Shown: positions 15,908-24,804, numbered from the stretch's first letter. The stretch is 30,179 nucleotides of DNA from JAVBPA01 sp031549925 (GCA_031549925.1 JAVBPA010000124.1:1-30179), one strand, 5' to 3'. Notes: generated by a model from the sequence alone, not told the origin. Numbers and translations: made by a program.

Positions 15908-16075
15908 CAGACATAGCGGCAGATAAACCCGAAGATAAATCGGTTTACCGCGGCTTTGAGATATTAATATGCCGCAGTGCTGATATTTTAAGATTATTAA
16001 TATAATTGGGAAAAATATCTTACCATATTAGATTACATTCGGATTTTTAGTTAATAAAATATTTGAAAACAGTTA

Positions 16076-16103
16076 TTGAAAAATAATGATTTGTCTGTAT
16101 AAT
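16076..16103 (+). promoter_or_regulatory. Promoter in the pfkA-VanY gap
   Basis: TTGAAA (16076-16081) and TATAAT (16098-16103) are 16 bases apart. No start codon with a ribosome binding site follows for more than 250 bases, and a terminator lies about 65 bases downstream. The remainder of the 15908-16418 gap is AT-rich. Near 15922-15950 a TAAACC/GGTTTA hairpin could end the pfkA transcript weakly. Confidence 0.55.
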
Positions 16104-16109
16104 ATATTC

Positions 16110-16212
16110 AGGCAATATGGAAATTTGTTTTTCGGCTTGCCGGATTTTCCGGATGTTTAGTTTTTTTGAACTGGGAAAATCGTTTTGATTTTCCCCTTTC
16201 GTTTTGTTTTTA
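16110..16212 (+). ncRNA. Candidate small untranslated RNA or attenuated leader
   Basis: This is a stretch of about 100 bases starting just after the -10 box at 16098-16103. It contains GGCAA pairing with TTGCC, then CCGGA/TCCGG. It ends with GGGAAAATC (16173-16181) pairing over 9 bases with GATTTTCCC (16187-16195) and the T-rich tail CTTTCGTTTTGTTTTT. I do not recognise a known RNA family. It could be a free small RNA or a leader that reads through into the VanY-like gene at 16419. Confidence 0.4.
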
Positions 16213-16418
16213 TAAAAAAGCTTGAAGAATAGAATTTACGCGAAATGTTTCGTATTAAAAATCAAAAAATTATGAATCCGATTTTATAGATTAACAATTT
16301 ATTTCAAATAATTTTATGCGGCAAAAGAAATATTATTTGGTTAAACCGGAAATAATTTTATAAAAATCAGTTTTGCAACTTTCATAATTTATATTAATTC
16401 AGAAGGAGAATTTTGAGA

Positions 16419-17513
16419 ATGCCGGATAAATATTTTCGTTCCTCTTCGGAAATGCAAAAAAACGCTTCACAAAACCGAAAAAGAAATCCGAATAAACGCG
16501 GAAACGGTCATAATTATATAGGTATAATAATAACAGTCGCGGTTATTTGTGTTGCGCTTATTACCGCGACGATTTTCGGCGTTTCTTATCTAGTCGGTAA
16601 ATTAAACAATGAAACTCCGTCTGAAAAGGGAGGAGCTTCCACAAATCCTATAACAGAAAAGACGGAGAAAGCTTCGGAAAGCGAAACAGAGGAGCAAACA
16701 GAACCTGAAATTGTTTACGAATATCCCGAATATGAAAATACTGAGATTTCGCAGGGACCTTTGATTTTGGTAAATTATGATCACGAATATAAATTTCCAG
16801 ATCATCAGTATCTCCTGGTTCTGTATGAAAATAAAACCTCGTCTTATAAAATAAGCGATAGTAAAATTTCCCTTGAGAGGGATACTTTAATAGCATTAAA
16901 CGATATGCTTGACGCGTTCGAAAGCGAAAAAAAAATCCATGATGTTATCGTGACAAGCGGATACCGTTCATATGAAACACAAATGGATTTATACGCTTCG
17001 CGAATTGAAACGGTAGGAATTGAAGAAACAAAAAAATATGTGGCAATTGCCGGATACAGCGAGCATCATACCGGTATGGCTTTTGATTTGGCGGTTTATA
17101 CGGACGAGGGAAAGAGTTTAAAACTCGGGGATAAAACCGAATATTCATGGATAGCCGATAATTGTTATAAATACGGTTTTATTTTAAGATATGATCAGAG
17201 TAAATCGGATATCACCGGAATTATGGGTGAAGAATGGCACTTCCGTTATGTCGGAGTTCCGCATGCTTATTATATGAAAAAACATAATTTAGCGCTTGAA
17301 GAGTATATTACACTGTTAAAAGGGTTTCCGTTCAGCGAAGAACATTTAAAATTCACCGATGACAGCGGAAGAAAGTGGGAAATATATTATGTCCCCCAGT
17401 CGCTTTCCGGCACAAAAACAAAAATACCTGTTCCGGCGGGAAATAAATATACGGTGACAGGCACAAACGACGGCGGATTCGCCGTTATAATAGATAAAAC
17501 CGGAACTATTTAA
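16419..17513 (+). CDS. Membrane-anchored VanY-type D-alanyl-D-alanine carboxypeptidase
   Basis: 364 residues from the ATG at 16419, 10 bases after AAGGAG; a TTG two codons earlier is too close to it. A basic cytoplasmic N-terminus leads to a membrane segment at about 33-59 and a Ser/Thr/Glu-rich linker (66-98). The peptidase_M15 (VanY) domain occupies about 150-300. Zinc ligands are in SEHHTGMAFD (214-223: His216, Asp223) and EEWH (271-274: His274, with Glu271 as the likely catalytic acid). SGYRSYETQMDLY (180-192) is also typical. It should trim the terminal D-Ala from peptidoglycan stem peptides outside the cell. A small C-terminal beta region follows. There are no van resistance genes nearby, so a housekeeping wall role is more likely than glycopeptide resistance. 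Confidence 0.92.
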   Translation: MPDKYFRSSSEMQKNASQNRKRNPNKRGNGHNYIGIIITVAVICVALITATIFGVSYLVGKLNNETPSEKGGASTNPITEKTEKASESETEEQTEPEIVYEYPEYENTEISQGPLILVNYDHEYKFPDHQYLLVLYENKTSSYKISDSKISLERDTLIALNDMLDAFESEKKIHDVIVTSGYRSYETQMDLYASRIETVGIEETKKYVAIAGYSEHHTGMAFDLAVYTDEGKSLKLGDKTEYSWIADNCYKYGFILRYDQSKSDITGIMGEEWHFRYVGVPHAYYMKKHNLALEEYITLLKGFPFSEEHLKFTDDSGRKWEIYYVPQSLSGTKTKIPVPAGNKYTVTGTNDGGFAVIIDKTGTI

Positions 17514-17547
17514 ATAAAAAATATTATATAAGGAATTCTTATCACAT

Positions 17548-19326
17548 ATGAATATTGTCATAGTCGGACATGTTGATCACGGAAAAAGTACCGTTATAGG
17601 GCGTTTGCTCGCGGATACCGGAGCTTTGCCGGAAGGTAAGCTTGAACAGGTAAGAGAAATGTGCCGCCGTAATTCAAAAGTATTTGAATACGCTTTTTTG
17701 CTTGACGCGCTGAAGGATGAACGTTCGCAGGGTATCACAATCGACGCGGCACGCTGTTTTTTTCATACAGCACGAAGAAAATATATTATAATAGATGCGC
17801 CGGGTCATATTGAGTTTTTAAAGAATATGATAACGGGAGCTTCCCGCGCCGAAGCCGCATTGCTTGTTATCGACGCGAAAGAAGGTATACGCGAAAATTC
17901 ACGCAGACACGGTTATATGCTTTCAATGCTTGGAATAAAACAGATAGCGGTATTGGTAAACAAGCTCGATCTTGTCGATTACAGTCAGGAAGTTTATCTT
18001 AATATAAAAAACGAATATACAGAATTTTTAAATAAAGTCGGAATAAAACCTGCTGATTTCATTCCGGTTTCGGCTGTTCTCGGAGACAATATCGCAAAAA
18101 AATCCGAAAAAATGCCTTGGTATGAAGGTAATACCGTATTGGAAGCTCTTGATAATTTTAAAACTGCCGAGGAAGATGAAAAATTGCCTTTCCGTATGCC
18201 GGTGCAGGATGTTTATAAATTTACAAGATCCTTTGACGACCGCCGTATTATAGCGGGTATGATAGAATCCGGTTCCGTTAGAGTGGGAGATGAAGTGGTT
18301 TTTTATCCTTCCGGCAAAAAAACGACCGTAAAAACGATAGAAGCGTTCAATCGGGAGAAACAAACGGAAGCTCATGCGGGAACAAGCGCAGGTTTTACCG
18401 TAACCGAACAGATATATATAAAACGCGGAGAAGTCGCCGCTCTCGCAAATCAATTGAAACCGCATGTCGCAACCCGTTTAAAAGTCAGTTTGTTTTGGCT
18501 GGGGCGTAAACCTATGGAAAAAAACAAGAGATATCATATAAAACTTGGTTCCGCAAAAACTGAAATAAGGCTCGATGAAATTATACATGTTATCGACGCT
18601 TCAACTCTCGGGGGACAGGTAAAAGAAAATATCGGGCGGCATGATGTTGCGGAATGCGTCATAGTCTGCGATAAACCTATCGCGTTTGATTTGGCTTCCG
18701 AAATGCCTGTTATGAGCCGTTTTGTTATCGTTGACGAATTTGAAATCGCCGGCGGAGGAATTGTCACCGGTTCGCTCGAAGATAATATGACAGAAAAAAG
18801 GGAGCTTGTGCTCCGCCGTAATTTCAGATGGGAGCAAAGCTCTATCGGTCAGCAGGAGAGGGTTGTCCGCCAAAGCCAAAAACCTGCGCTTGTTTTAATA
18901 ACGGGCACTCCTCAGTCTGGTAAAAAAACAATTGCAAAAGCCCTTGAAAAAAGACTTTTTGACGAAGGCAGGAATGTTTATTACCTCGGAATCGGAAATC
19001 TGCTTTACGGAGTCGCGGCTGATATAAAGAAAGAAGGGGAAATTCCGGAAAGAGGAGAACATATCCGCAGGCTGGGAGAAGTCTCAAACCTGCTGCTTGA
19101 TATCGGTGTGATTTTAATAGTATCAGCGACGGAGCTGCACGCGGAAGACCTTGAAATTATCAAATTAACAGTTGATCCCTGTTTTATACACACTGTATGG
19201 CTGGGTGAAGAAATTACAACCGATATTAATCCGGATCTTCATTTGTATCACTGCGAAAATGATTTTGAAATAGTGAAGAAAATAAGAGAACGTCTGGTTG
19301 AAAACAAAGTTATTTTCGGAGAATAA
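17548..19326 (+). CDS. CysN-CysC-like fusion: GTPase plus altered adenylylsulfate kinase domain
   Basis: 592 residues. Residues 1-212 form an EF-Tu-like GTPase of the CysN type: GHVDHGKST (7-15), the DERSQGITID switch (57-66), DAPGH (83-87) and NKLD (138-141). Two beta-barrel domains follow to about 430. Residues 445-592 resemble APS kinase (CysC), with a P-loop GTPQSGKKT (453-461). CysN normally works with CysD to make adenylylsulfate, which CysC phosphorylates. No cysD or other sulfate gene is in the window. In the kinase domain the usual DGDxxR substrate motif is replaced by LGIGNLLYG (480-488). The kinase activity is therefore doubtful, and the substrate may differ. It lies 34 bases after the VanY-like gene and 82 before the isomerase-like gene, so it may be co-transcribed with both. 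Confidence 0.85.
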   Translation: MNIVIVGHVDHGKSTVIGRLLADTGALPEGKLEQVREMCRRNSKVFEYAFLLDALKDERSQGITIDAARCFFHTARRKYIIIDAPGHIEFLKNMITGASRAEAALLVIDAKEGIRENSRRHGYMLSMLGIKQIAVLVNKLDLVDYSQEVYLNIKNEYTEFLNKVGIKPADFIPVSAVLGDNIAKKSEKMPWYEGNTVLEALDNFKTAEEDEKLPFRMPVQDVYKFTRSFDDRRIIAGMIESGSVRVGDEVVFYPSGKKTTVKTIEAFNREKQTEAHAGTSAGFTVTEQIYIKRGEVAALANQLKPHVATRLKVSLFWLGRKPMEKNKRYHIKLGSAKTEIRLDEIIHVIDASTLGGQVKENIGRHDVAECVIVCDKPIAFDLASEMPVMSRFVIVDEFEIAGGGIVTGSLEDNMTEKRELVLRRNFRWEQSSIGQQERVVRQSQKPALVLITGTPQSGKKTIAKALEKRLFDEGRNVYYLGIGNLLYGVAADIKKEGEIPERGEHIRRLGEVSNLLLDIGVILIVSATELHAEDLEIIKLTVDPCFIHTVWLGEEITTDINPDLHLYHCENDFEIVKKIRERLVENKVIFGE

Positions 19327-19408
19327 TATAAAATCGGCAGCATATGACAAAGAAATAAAGAAATATAAATTTTGTATTATAAAATAAAATGTGCAGAGGT
19401 AATAATTA

Positions 19409-20113
19409 ATGCTAAAGGGATATAAAATAAGACCTCCGTTTTTTGAAGTGGGACCTAAAGCTTATATGTGGGGGGATCGTATGCTGCGCCTGGCTTTGGC
19501 GATAGACGATTCATGTGCGAAATACGATGTTGATGTTATTGTTACCCCCCAATATACGGATATAAATTTGCTTGCGCGGAACACTAAACGGATACATGTT
19601 TACGCGCAGCATATGGATTTTCTTCCTGCCGGACGCGGACTGGGATCGGTTTTGCCCGAAGCCGTAAAAGCTGCGGGAGCTGTCGGGGTAATGCTCAACC
19701 ACGCGGAAAAAAAGCTTACTTTTGAAGTAATAGAAGCTACGATAGCGCGCGCAGATGAAGTTGGGCTTGCTACAATTGTTTGCGCTGATACACTGGAGGA
19801 AATTGAAACAATTGCGAGAATGTCTCCTAATTTAATCGTCGCCGAACCGACAGCGTTGATAGGAACAGGACAAACCAGCGGAATGGATTATGTAATGGCT
19901 ACGATAGAAGCTGTAAAATCGATAAATTGTGATATTATGGTTCTGCAAGGCGCGGGAATAAAAGACGGAAATGATGTCTATGATGTTATAGCTGCGGGAG
20001 CGCAGGCTACGGGTTCAACCTCCGGTATAATTAAAGCGGAGAATCCGGAAGCTATGGCCGACGAAATGCTTTCGGCACTAAGACGCGCCTGGGATGACAC
20101 GCACTGTTTTTAA
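19409..20113 (+). CDS. Triose-phosphate isomerase-like protein, archaeal type
   Basis: 234 residues, short like the archaeal enzymes rather than the ~250 residues of bacterial TpiA. Expected residues are present: Lys17 (FEVGPKAY), His98 (LNHAEKKL) and Glu146 in AEPTALIGTG, where the loop closes over the phosphate. YAQHMDFLPAGRGLGSVLPEAVKAAG also matches the archaeal pattern. It either interconverts triose phosphates or isomerises another small phospho-sugar, such as a tetrulose phosphate. The AEPTALIG loop differs from the usual EPPELIG, and the context does not settle the choice. GCAGAGGT lies about 9 bases before the ATG. It is probably the last gene of the VanY / CysN-CysC transcript. Confidence 0.8.
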   Translation: MLKGYKIRPPFFEVGPKAYMWGDRMLRLALAIDDSCAKYDVDVIVTPQYTDINLLARNTKRIHVYAQHMDFLPAGRGLGSVLPEAVKAAGAVGVMLNHAEKKLTFEVIEATIARADEVGLATIVCADTLEEIETIARMSPNLIVAEPTALIGTGQTSGMDYVMATIEAVKSINCDIMVLQGAGIKDGNDVYDVIAAGAQATGSTSGIIKAENPEAMADEMLSALRRAWDDTHCF

Positions 20114-20163
20114 AAAAGAAAAGGCAATAAAAACATTCTTTTTATTTTGAGATTTGGTTTTGA

Positions 20164-20228
20164 TTTTTACTTTAGTTATTACTTTAACTTTAGTTGTTAC
20201 TTTAACTTTAGTTATGACTTTAACTTTG
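20164..20228. repeat. 18-base tandem repeat, about 3.5 copies
   Basis: The unit GTTATTACTTTAACTTTA recurs with small changes at 20175-20192, 20193-20210 and 20211-20228, with a partial copy before. It lies in the 227-base gap between the isomerase-like and URO-D-like genes. A weak AAAAAGAA/TTCTTTTT stem at 20112-20142 may end the upstream transcript. Confidence 0.75.
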
Positions 20229-20278
20229 TTGTACATATACAAAAAAATCCGGATGCAGTTCTAGTTTTATCATTGGTA

Positions 20279-20307
20279 TTGTTTATTTTTGCAAAACGTG
20301 ATATAAT
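20279..20307 (+). promoter_or_regulatory. Promoter of the URO-D-like gene
   Basis: TTGTTT (20279-20284) and TATAAT (20302-20307) are 17 bases apart, giving a leader of about 27 bases to the ATG at 20341. Confidence 0.6.
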
Positions 20308-20340
20308 GGCGAATCAGACAAATAATATCGGGGTGAGTGT

Positions 20341-21444
20341 ATGAGAGACGAAATAAAACGCAGACTTGACAGAATTGATGAATTGTTTCCTCCTTCCCGT
20401 ATAGAAAAAAGCAAAGCCCGCTGGACGGCTCTTTACAATAAGAAAAAACCTCTTGACCGCCTGCCTTATACATCAATGCCTCCGACAGTCGGGATATATT
20501 TGGCGGCATTTGATAAAAAACAGCGGCTTGAAGAATTGCTCGATGACATTATAACGCGCGGTCCGCTTGACGACGATTATATCCCCGCTCTTTTTACAGG
20601 CTGCCGCCAAAGTGCGATACCCTCAATGTTCGGTGCGGAAGAATTTTTGTTGGAGGATGACCTCGGAAACAAAAAAATAATATTTTCTCCCGATGATATA
20701 AAGCGTCTTCCTCAGCCTTCATTTCCGGATGGTTCAAGCGCGAAGTACTGGCTCGAGATGGAGGAGTATTTTCTTTGCGAAACATGCGGGAGAATACCCT
20801 GCCATGTGTGCGATATGCAGGGTCCGTTTGACGCAGCCGGTCAAGTTTGGAGCTATGATGAAGCGTTTGTTCTGGCATACGAGGATCCCGAATTATACAG
20901 TGAGTTTATGGGTAAACTGACTGACGCTTATATGCTTCTCTGGGGAAAGCAAAAGGAATTGCTGGGAGATTTATTTGTCGGAACTCATCTTTACGGATGG
21001 AACTGGACTCCTGCCGATTGGGGAGCTTCGATGTCAATTGACAGCCTGGTTATGCTTTCGCCATCGTTTTATGATACATATTATAAACCTGTAATAGAAC
21101 GCATAGCCGATAAGTTCGGTAATATTTCGGTACACTCATGCGGGAACTTTTCGGCGGTAGTAAAAAATGTCTGCGCCACAAAATCGCTTGAGGCAATAAA
21201 TGCTTCTCAAATGAATTTGGAAGAACTGTATAACGCGGGTATGTACGAAGATAAAATCGCTATTTTCTTTGTTCCGTATACAATGGCAGGTGAAATGGCT
21301 GCACTTTCTAAAAAAACCGGTATCAGAATTGATATGAGCGTTCACGGTATTTTAGAAAATAAATTATATACAAATTGGACTGATGAAGATTACCGGCGGG
21401 TTTCCATGATTGACGCTGAAATGAAAGAAATTTTTTCTGTGTGA
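20341..21444 (+). CDS. URO-D/methyltransferase superfamily protein with extra Cys cluster
   Basis: 367 residues, soluble, with a TIM-barrel pattern. ISVHSCGNF (262-270) is the HxCG element that holds zinc in MtaA/MtbA-type methyltransferases of the uroporphyrinogen decarboxylase superfamily. The short HGILENKL block near the C-terminus also fits. No heme or other tetrapyrrole genes adjoin, so a corrinoid- or thiol-linked methyl transfer is more likely than heme synthesis (inference). Residues 146-157 carry Cys146, Cys149, Cys154 and Cys157 in a CX2CX4CX2C pattern, which I do not associate with this family and which could bind a metal or Fe-S cluster. It has its own promoter. The start is set by GGGGTGAG just before the ATG. 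Confidence 0.8.
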   Translation: MRDEIKRRLDRIDELFPPSRIEKSKARWTALYNKKKPLDRLPYTSMPPTVGIYLAAFDKKQRLEELLDDIITRGPLDDDYIPALFTGCRQSAIPSMFGAEEFLLEDDLGNKKIIFSPDDIKRLPQPSFPDGSSAKYWLEMEEYFLCETCGRIPCHVCDMQGPFDAAGQVWSYDEAFVLAYEDPELYSEFMGKLTDAYMLLWGKQKELLGDLFVGTHLYGWNWTPADWGASMSIDSLVMLSPSFYDTYYKPVIERIADKFGNISVHSCGNFSAVVKNVCATKSLEAINASQMNLEELYNAGMYEDKIAIFFVPYTMAGEMAALSKKTGIRIDMSVHGILENKLYTNWTDEDYRRVSMIDAEMKEIFSV

Positions 21445-21521
21445 TTTTTTGATAATCCGGTTTTCATCATAATTAAATTTAAATTTGTTTTACAATAATA
21501 TTAATTCTCCGGAGGTTTTAA

Positions 21522-22616
21522 ATGAAGCGTTTTTCCGTTTTTTTGTTGGTTTTATCGGCGGTAATGCTGTTTTTTTCGTATGTGTCCGCATCGGCTGTTT
21601 CGGATAAAACTGCACTTGAAAACAAACAAACAAATTATGCCGCTTTCGGCGATAGTATCGCATACGGTTTTGGATTGTCGGATATAAAAAATCAATGCTA
21701 TGTAAACATAGTCTCTGATAAATTAAATGCTGTCAATGATAATTATTCTGTAAACGGTATGACAAGTACGGGTCTTTTAAACGCATTAAACGCTATAAAT
21801 AAAGATACCGATACTTATAATTATATAAAAAATTCCGCTCTGATAACCGTCAGCATAGGTTCAAATGATTTGCTCGGGAAACTTACTTCGATTCTTAACG
21901 GCGTTTTGGCGGCAAACAACGGCAAACTTGAAGAATCGTCGTATGCTATGATTGAAGCCTCTCTTGTAAGCGCGGATTCGAGTGCTTCCTTTGAATCGGG
22001 AGTTTCAACCTATAAAGAAAATTTACCTTTAATTTATGCTAAAATACGTGAAATAAATCCGAATGCCCAGATCATCATGACGCAGTTTTATAACCCTTAT
22101 TACGGTGTAATGCTCGGTAAATTCGATTTTTCCGCTTTGTGCGATTCTTATATAACTAAAATGAACGATGTTCTTGCTGCCGGAACGGAGGAAATGAATT
22201 ACACTATTGCTGAAATATATGAACCTTTCAATAAAACCGGACTTACTTGCGTGAATATGCTTGCGGCTCCTCCGTCTTTTGACCCTCATCCGAACGCCGC
22301 GGGACATTCGGTTATAGCCGATTCAGTGCTGGACGCAGTGAGCGACGATATTAAAGCATTTGCCGTATTGGAGGAAACTGAATCCGCAGAAGAAAAAAAC
22401 AATTCAAACGAAACGGTTTCTCTATCGGAAAACTCAGAAAGTACAAATGAAGAGGATACATCTGATGCGGAGGGGAACGGGCAGGAAAAAGGATTTTTTG
22501 AAAAATACGGAGGATCCGTAATTTTAGCGGTTCTTGCATTAGGCGTATTCGGAATTACCGGAGTTGTTATGTCATCCAGAAATAAAAAAGAAAATGAAAA
22601 GAGAAAAAAACAATGA
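21522..22616 (+). CDS. Secreted, membrane-anchored SGNH/GDSL hydrolase
   Basis: 364 residues. An N-terminal signal peptide covers about 1-24 (RFSVFLLVLSAVMLFFSYVSA). The catalytic domain has block I FGDSIAYGFG with nucleophile Ser45, block III GSNDLL (about 113-118) and block V DPHPNAAGH with Asp254 and His256. A Ser/Glu/Asn-rich stretch (283-320) leads to a C-terminal membrane segment (about 330-350) and a basic tail, so the enzyme is held outside the membrane. Such hydrolases remove acyl or acetyl groups from glycans or lipids. It could oppose the MBOAT/DHHW O-acetylation pair at 11.7-14.4 kb (inference). GGAGG lies 7 bases before the ATG, and the 3' end overlaps purD by 4 bases. Confidence 0.9.
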   Translation: MKRFSVFLLVLSAVMLFFSYVSASAVSDKTALENKQTNYAAFGDSIAYGFGLSDIKNQCYVNIVSDKLNAVNDNYSVNGMTSTGLLNALNAINKDTDTYNYIKNSALITVSIGSNDLLGKLTSILNGVLAANNGKLEESSYAMIEASLVSADSSASFESGVSTYKENLPLIYAKIREINPNAQIIMTQFYNPYYGVMLGKFDFSALCDSYITKMNDVLAAGTEEMNYTIAEIYEPFNKTGLTCVNMLAAPPSFDPHPNAAGHSVIADSVLDAVSDDIKAFAVLEETESAEEKNNSNETVSLSENSESTNEEDTSDAEGNGQEKGFFEKYGGSVILAVLALGVFGITGVVMSSRNKKENEKRKKQ

Positions 22617-23896
22617 CAGATATACTGGTTGTAGGCGGGGGCGGAAGAGAACATGCGATTATTAAAAAATTATCCGAATCTCCGAGATGCGGAAAATTGT
22701 ATGCCTGTCCCGGAAATGCCGGAATAGCGGCTCTCGCTCAGTGTATTCCCGTAAAGGCTACCGATGTCGAAGGAATAATTTCAGCCGCTTTGGAAAATAA
22801 GGTTGATCTAGTATTCGTAGCACCGGATGACCCTTTAATGTTAGGTGCTGTTGAAAAATTGCGAGCGGCGGGAATTTCCGCTTACGGCCCCACTTCGGAT
22901 GCGGCTATTATTGAAGGCAGCAAAGTTTTTTCTAAAAATTTAATGAAAAAATACAATATCCCGACGGCAGATTATCAAGTTTTTGATTCTTCTTCCGATG
23001 CGCTTTTATTTATAAAAAATGCAAATAAATACCCGGCAGTTATAAAAGCGGAGGGTTTAGCTCTCGGTAAAGGAGCGGTTATTGCCGCTGATTACGAAGC
23101 TGCGGAAGAAGCGGTTCGCTCCATTATGGAAGACCGCGTTTTCGGCGACAGCGGAAGCCGTATTGTTATTGAAGAATATATGACGGGGCCGGAATTGACG
23201 GTTCTCGCTTTTACCGACGGAAAAACAGTATTTCCTATGGTTTCGTCCCAGGATCACAAAAGAGCGTATGACGGGGATCAAGGTCCGAATACGGGCGGAA
23301 TGGGTGCGTTTTCTCCAAGCAGACATTACGACAGCGCGCTTGCCGAACGGTGTATGAGGGAGATATATCTGCCTACCATTAAAGCGATGGAGCAGGAAGG
23401 AAGATTATTTTCCGGAGTTATATATTTTCAATTGATGATAACCGAAACCGGTCCGCGTGTTATAGAATACAACGCCCGATTCGGAGATCCGGAAACGCAG
23501 GCGGTTCTGCCTCTTTTAAAAACCGATCTGCTTGATATAATAGACGCGACTCTTGAGGGGAGACTTGATAAAATAAATATCGAATGGAGTTCTTCCAAAA
23601 CGGCTTGCGTTGTAATAGCTTCGGGAGGGTATCCGGTAAAATACAATAAAGGGTATAAAATATCAGGTTTAAATGACGTAAATTTACCTGAAAACGTATA
23701 CATATATCATTCCGGAACAGATTTTGATGCAAATGGCGATATTGTATCAGCGGGAGGAAGAGTGCTCGGTGTTACCGCTTTAGCTGACGATATGTCAGAG
23801 GCTATTGAAGCGGCTTATAAAGCGGCTGAACTGATATCATTTGAAAATTCTTTTTTTAGGCACGATATCGGAAAAGACGCTGTTTTACCGGATTGA
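22613..23896 (+). CDS. purD: Phosphoribosylamine-glycine ligase
   Basis: 427 residues, full length. It joins glycine to 5-phosphoribosylamine with ATP in purine synthesis, in the cytoplasm. Visible signatures are VVGGGGREHAI at the N-terminus, the ATP-grasp region AVIKAEGLALGKGAVIA, SQDHKRAYDGDQGPNTGGMGA and ARFGDPETQ. One variation is VAPDDPLMLG where most PurD proteins have VGPEAPLxxG. The ATG overlaps the SGNH hydrolase stop (ATGA) with a weak ribosome binding site, which suggests translational coupling. No other purine genes are nearby, so purD is split from the usual pur operon. Confidence 0.96.
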   Translation: MTDILVVGGGGREHAIIKKLSESPRCGKLYACPGNAGIAALAQCIPVKATDVEGIISAALENKVDLVFVAPDDPLMLGAVEKLRAAGISAYGPTSDAAIIEGSKVFSKNLMKKYNIPTADYQVFDSSSDALLFIKNANKYPAVIKAEGLALGKGAVIAADYEAAEEAVRSIMEDRVFGDSGSRIVIEEYMTGPELTVLAFTDGKTVFPMVSSQDHKRAYDGDQGPNTGGMGAFSPSRHYDSALAERCMREIYLPTIKAMEQEGRLFSGVIYFQLMITETGPRVIEYNARFGDPETQAVLPLLKTDLLDIIDATLEGRLDKINIEWSSSKTACVVIASGGYPVKYNKGYKISGLNDVNLPENVYIYHSGTDFDANGDIVSAGGRVLGVTALADDMSEAIEAAYKAAELISFENSFFRHDIGKDAVLPD

Positions 23897-23943
23897 TATA
23901 CAAAAATTATTTAATAATAATATTAAAACTTGGAGTCAAATGT

Positions 23944-24804
23944 ATGCAAACCCCTGATTTACTGCAAAAAATTGAATTGTCAATGACATCTCTTTCAAAA
24001 AGTCAAAAAGCTATAGGGCGTTATATTTGCGAACATTATGACAGGGCTTCCTATATGACTGCTTCAAAGCTTGGTTTACAAGTAGGTGTTTCGGAATCTA
24101 CCGTTGTCAGATTTGCCATAGAATTGGGGTATGAAGGTTATCCGGAATTGCAGCAGGCTTTGCAATCTCTAATTCGGACACGACTCACAGCTATGCAGCG
24201 CATTGAAATTACAAATGACCGCATAGGCGACGCGGAAATAATCGATGCTGTTTTAAATTCTGATATCGATAAAATACGCGGAACACTTGAAAATATCGAC
24301 CGTGAAAGCTTTAACCGTGCGGTTGATATGATACTTGAAGCCAAAACCATATACATAGCGGGGGCGAGAACATCGTCGTCGCTCGCGGCTTTTTTAGGAT
24401 TTAATTTAAATATAATATGCGACAATGTCCGTCCGGTATATACAGCCGGAGGAAGCGAAATTTTCGAACAGCTCCTGCACGCCTCCGCGGGTGATGTGGT
24501 TATCGCAATATCGTTTCCGCGTTATTCGAAACGTATAATAAATTCCGTGGAATACGCAAAAAAATGCGGGGCTGAAATTATAGCATTGACAGACAGCGCT
24601 TATTCGCCCATAGCCGCGCTTGCTTCCGTTCTGATAACAGCCAGAAGTGATATGGTTTCGTTTATCGATTCTCTTGTCGCTCCTCTTTCGATTATAAATG
24701 CGCTTATAGTCGCGCTCTCTCGTAAAAGAAAAATTGAGTTGGAAAATATTTTCGAAAAACTTGAAAAAATATGGCATGATTACGATGTTTACGATAAAAA
24801 CTAA
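23944..24804 (+). CDS. RpiR/MurR-type regulator with SIS domain
   Basis: 286 residues from the ATG at 23944, which has GGAG 9 bases upstream; the frame is open from 23893, where it overlaps the purD stop. Residues 1-75 form the RpiR helix-turn-helix (SLSKSQKAIGRYICEHYDRA, then GVSESTVVRFAIELGYEGYPELQ). Residues ~105-265 form a SIS domain that binds phospho-sugars (IYIAGARTSSSLAAFLG, then VVIAISFPRYSKRIINSVEYAKKCGAEIIALTDS). Such proteins control sugar or amino-sugar genes, with a phosphorylated sugar as signal. No sugar uptake genes adjoin, so the target is unknown. It lies 47 bases after purD and is probably co-transcribed. The following 166 bases to 24971 are AT-rich with no clear terminator. 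Confidence 0.92.
   Translation: MQTPDLLQKIELSMTSLSKSQKAIGRYICEHYDRASYMTASKLGLQVGVSESTVVRFAIELGYEGYPELQQALQSLIRTRLTAMQRIEITNDRIGDAEIIDAVLNSDIDKIRGTLENIDRESFNRAVDMILEAKTIYIAGARTSSSLAAFLGFNLNIICDNVRPVYTAGGSEIFEQLLHASAGDVVIAISFPRYSKRIINSVEYAKKCGAEIIALTDSAYSPIAALASVLITARSDMVSFIDSLVAPLSIINALIVALSRKRKIELENIFEKLEKIWHDYDVYDKN

Noticed and set aside
16419..17513. Vancomycin resistance determinant
   Set aside because: VanY-type domains are common in wall maintenance, and no vanA/H/X or two-component genes are present.
20147..20344. 65-residue frame rich in Phe and Tyr
   Set aside because: It only translates the 18-base tandem repeat and lacks a ribosome binding site.
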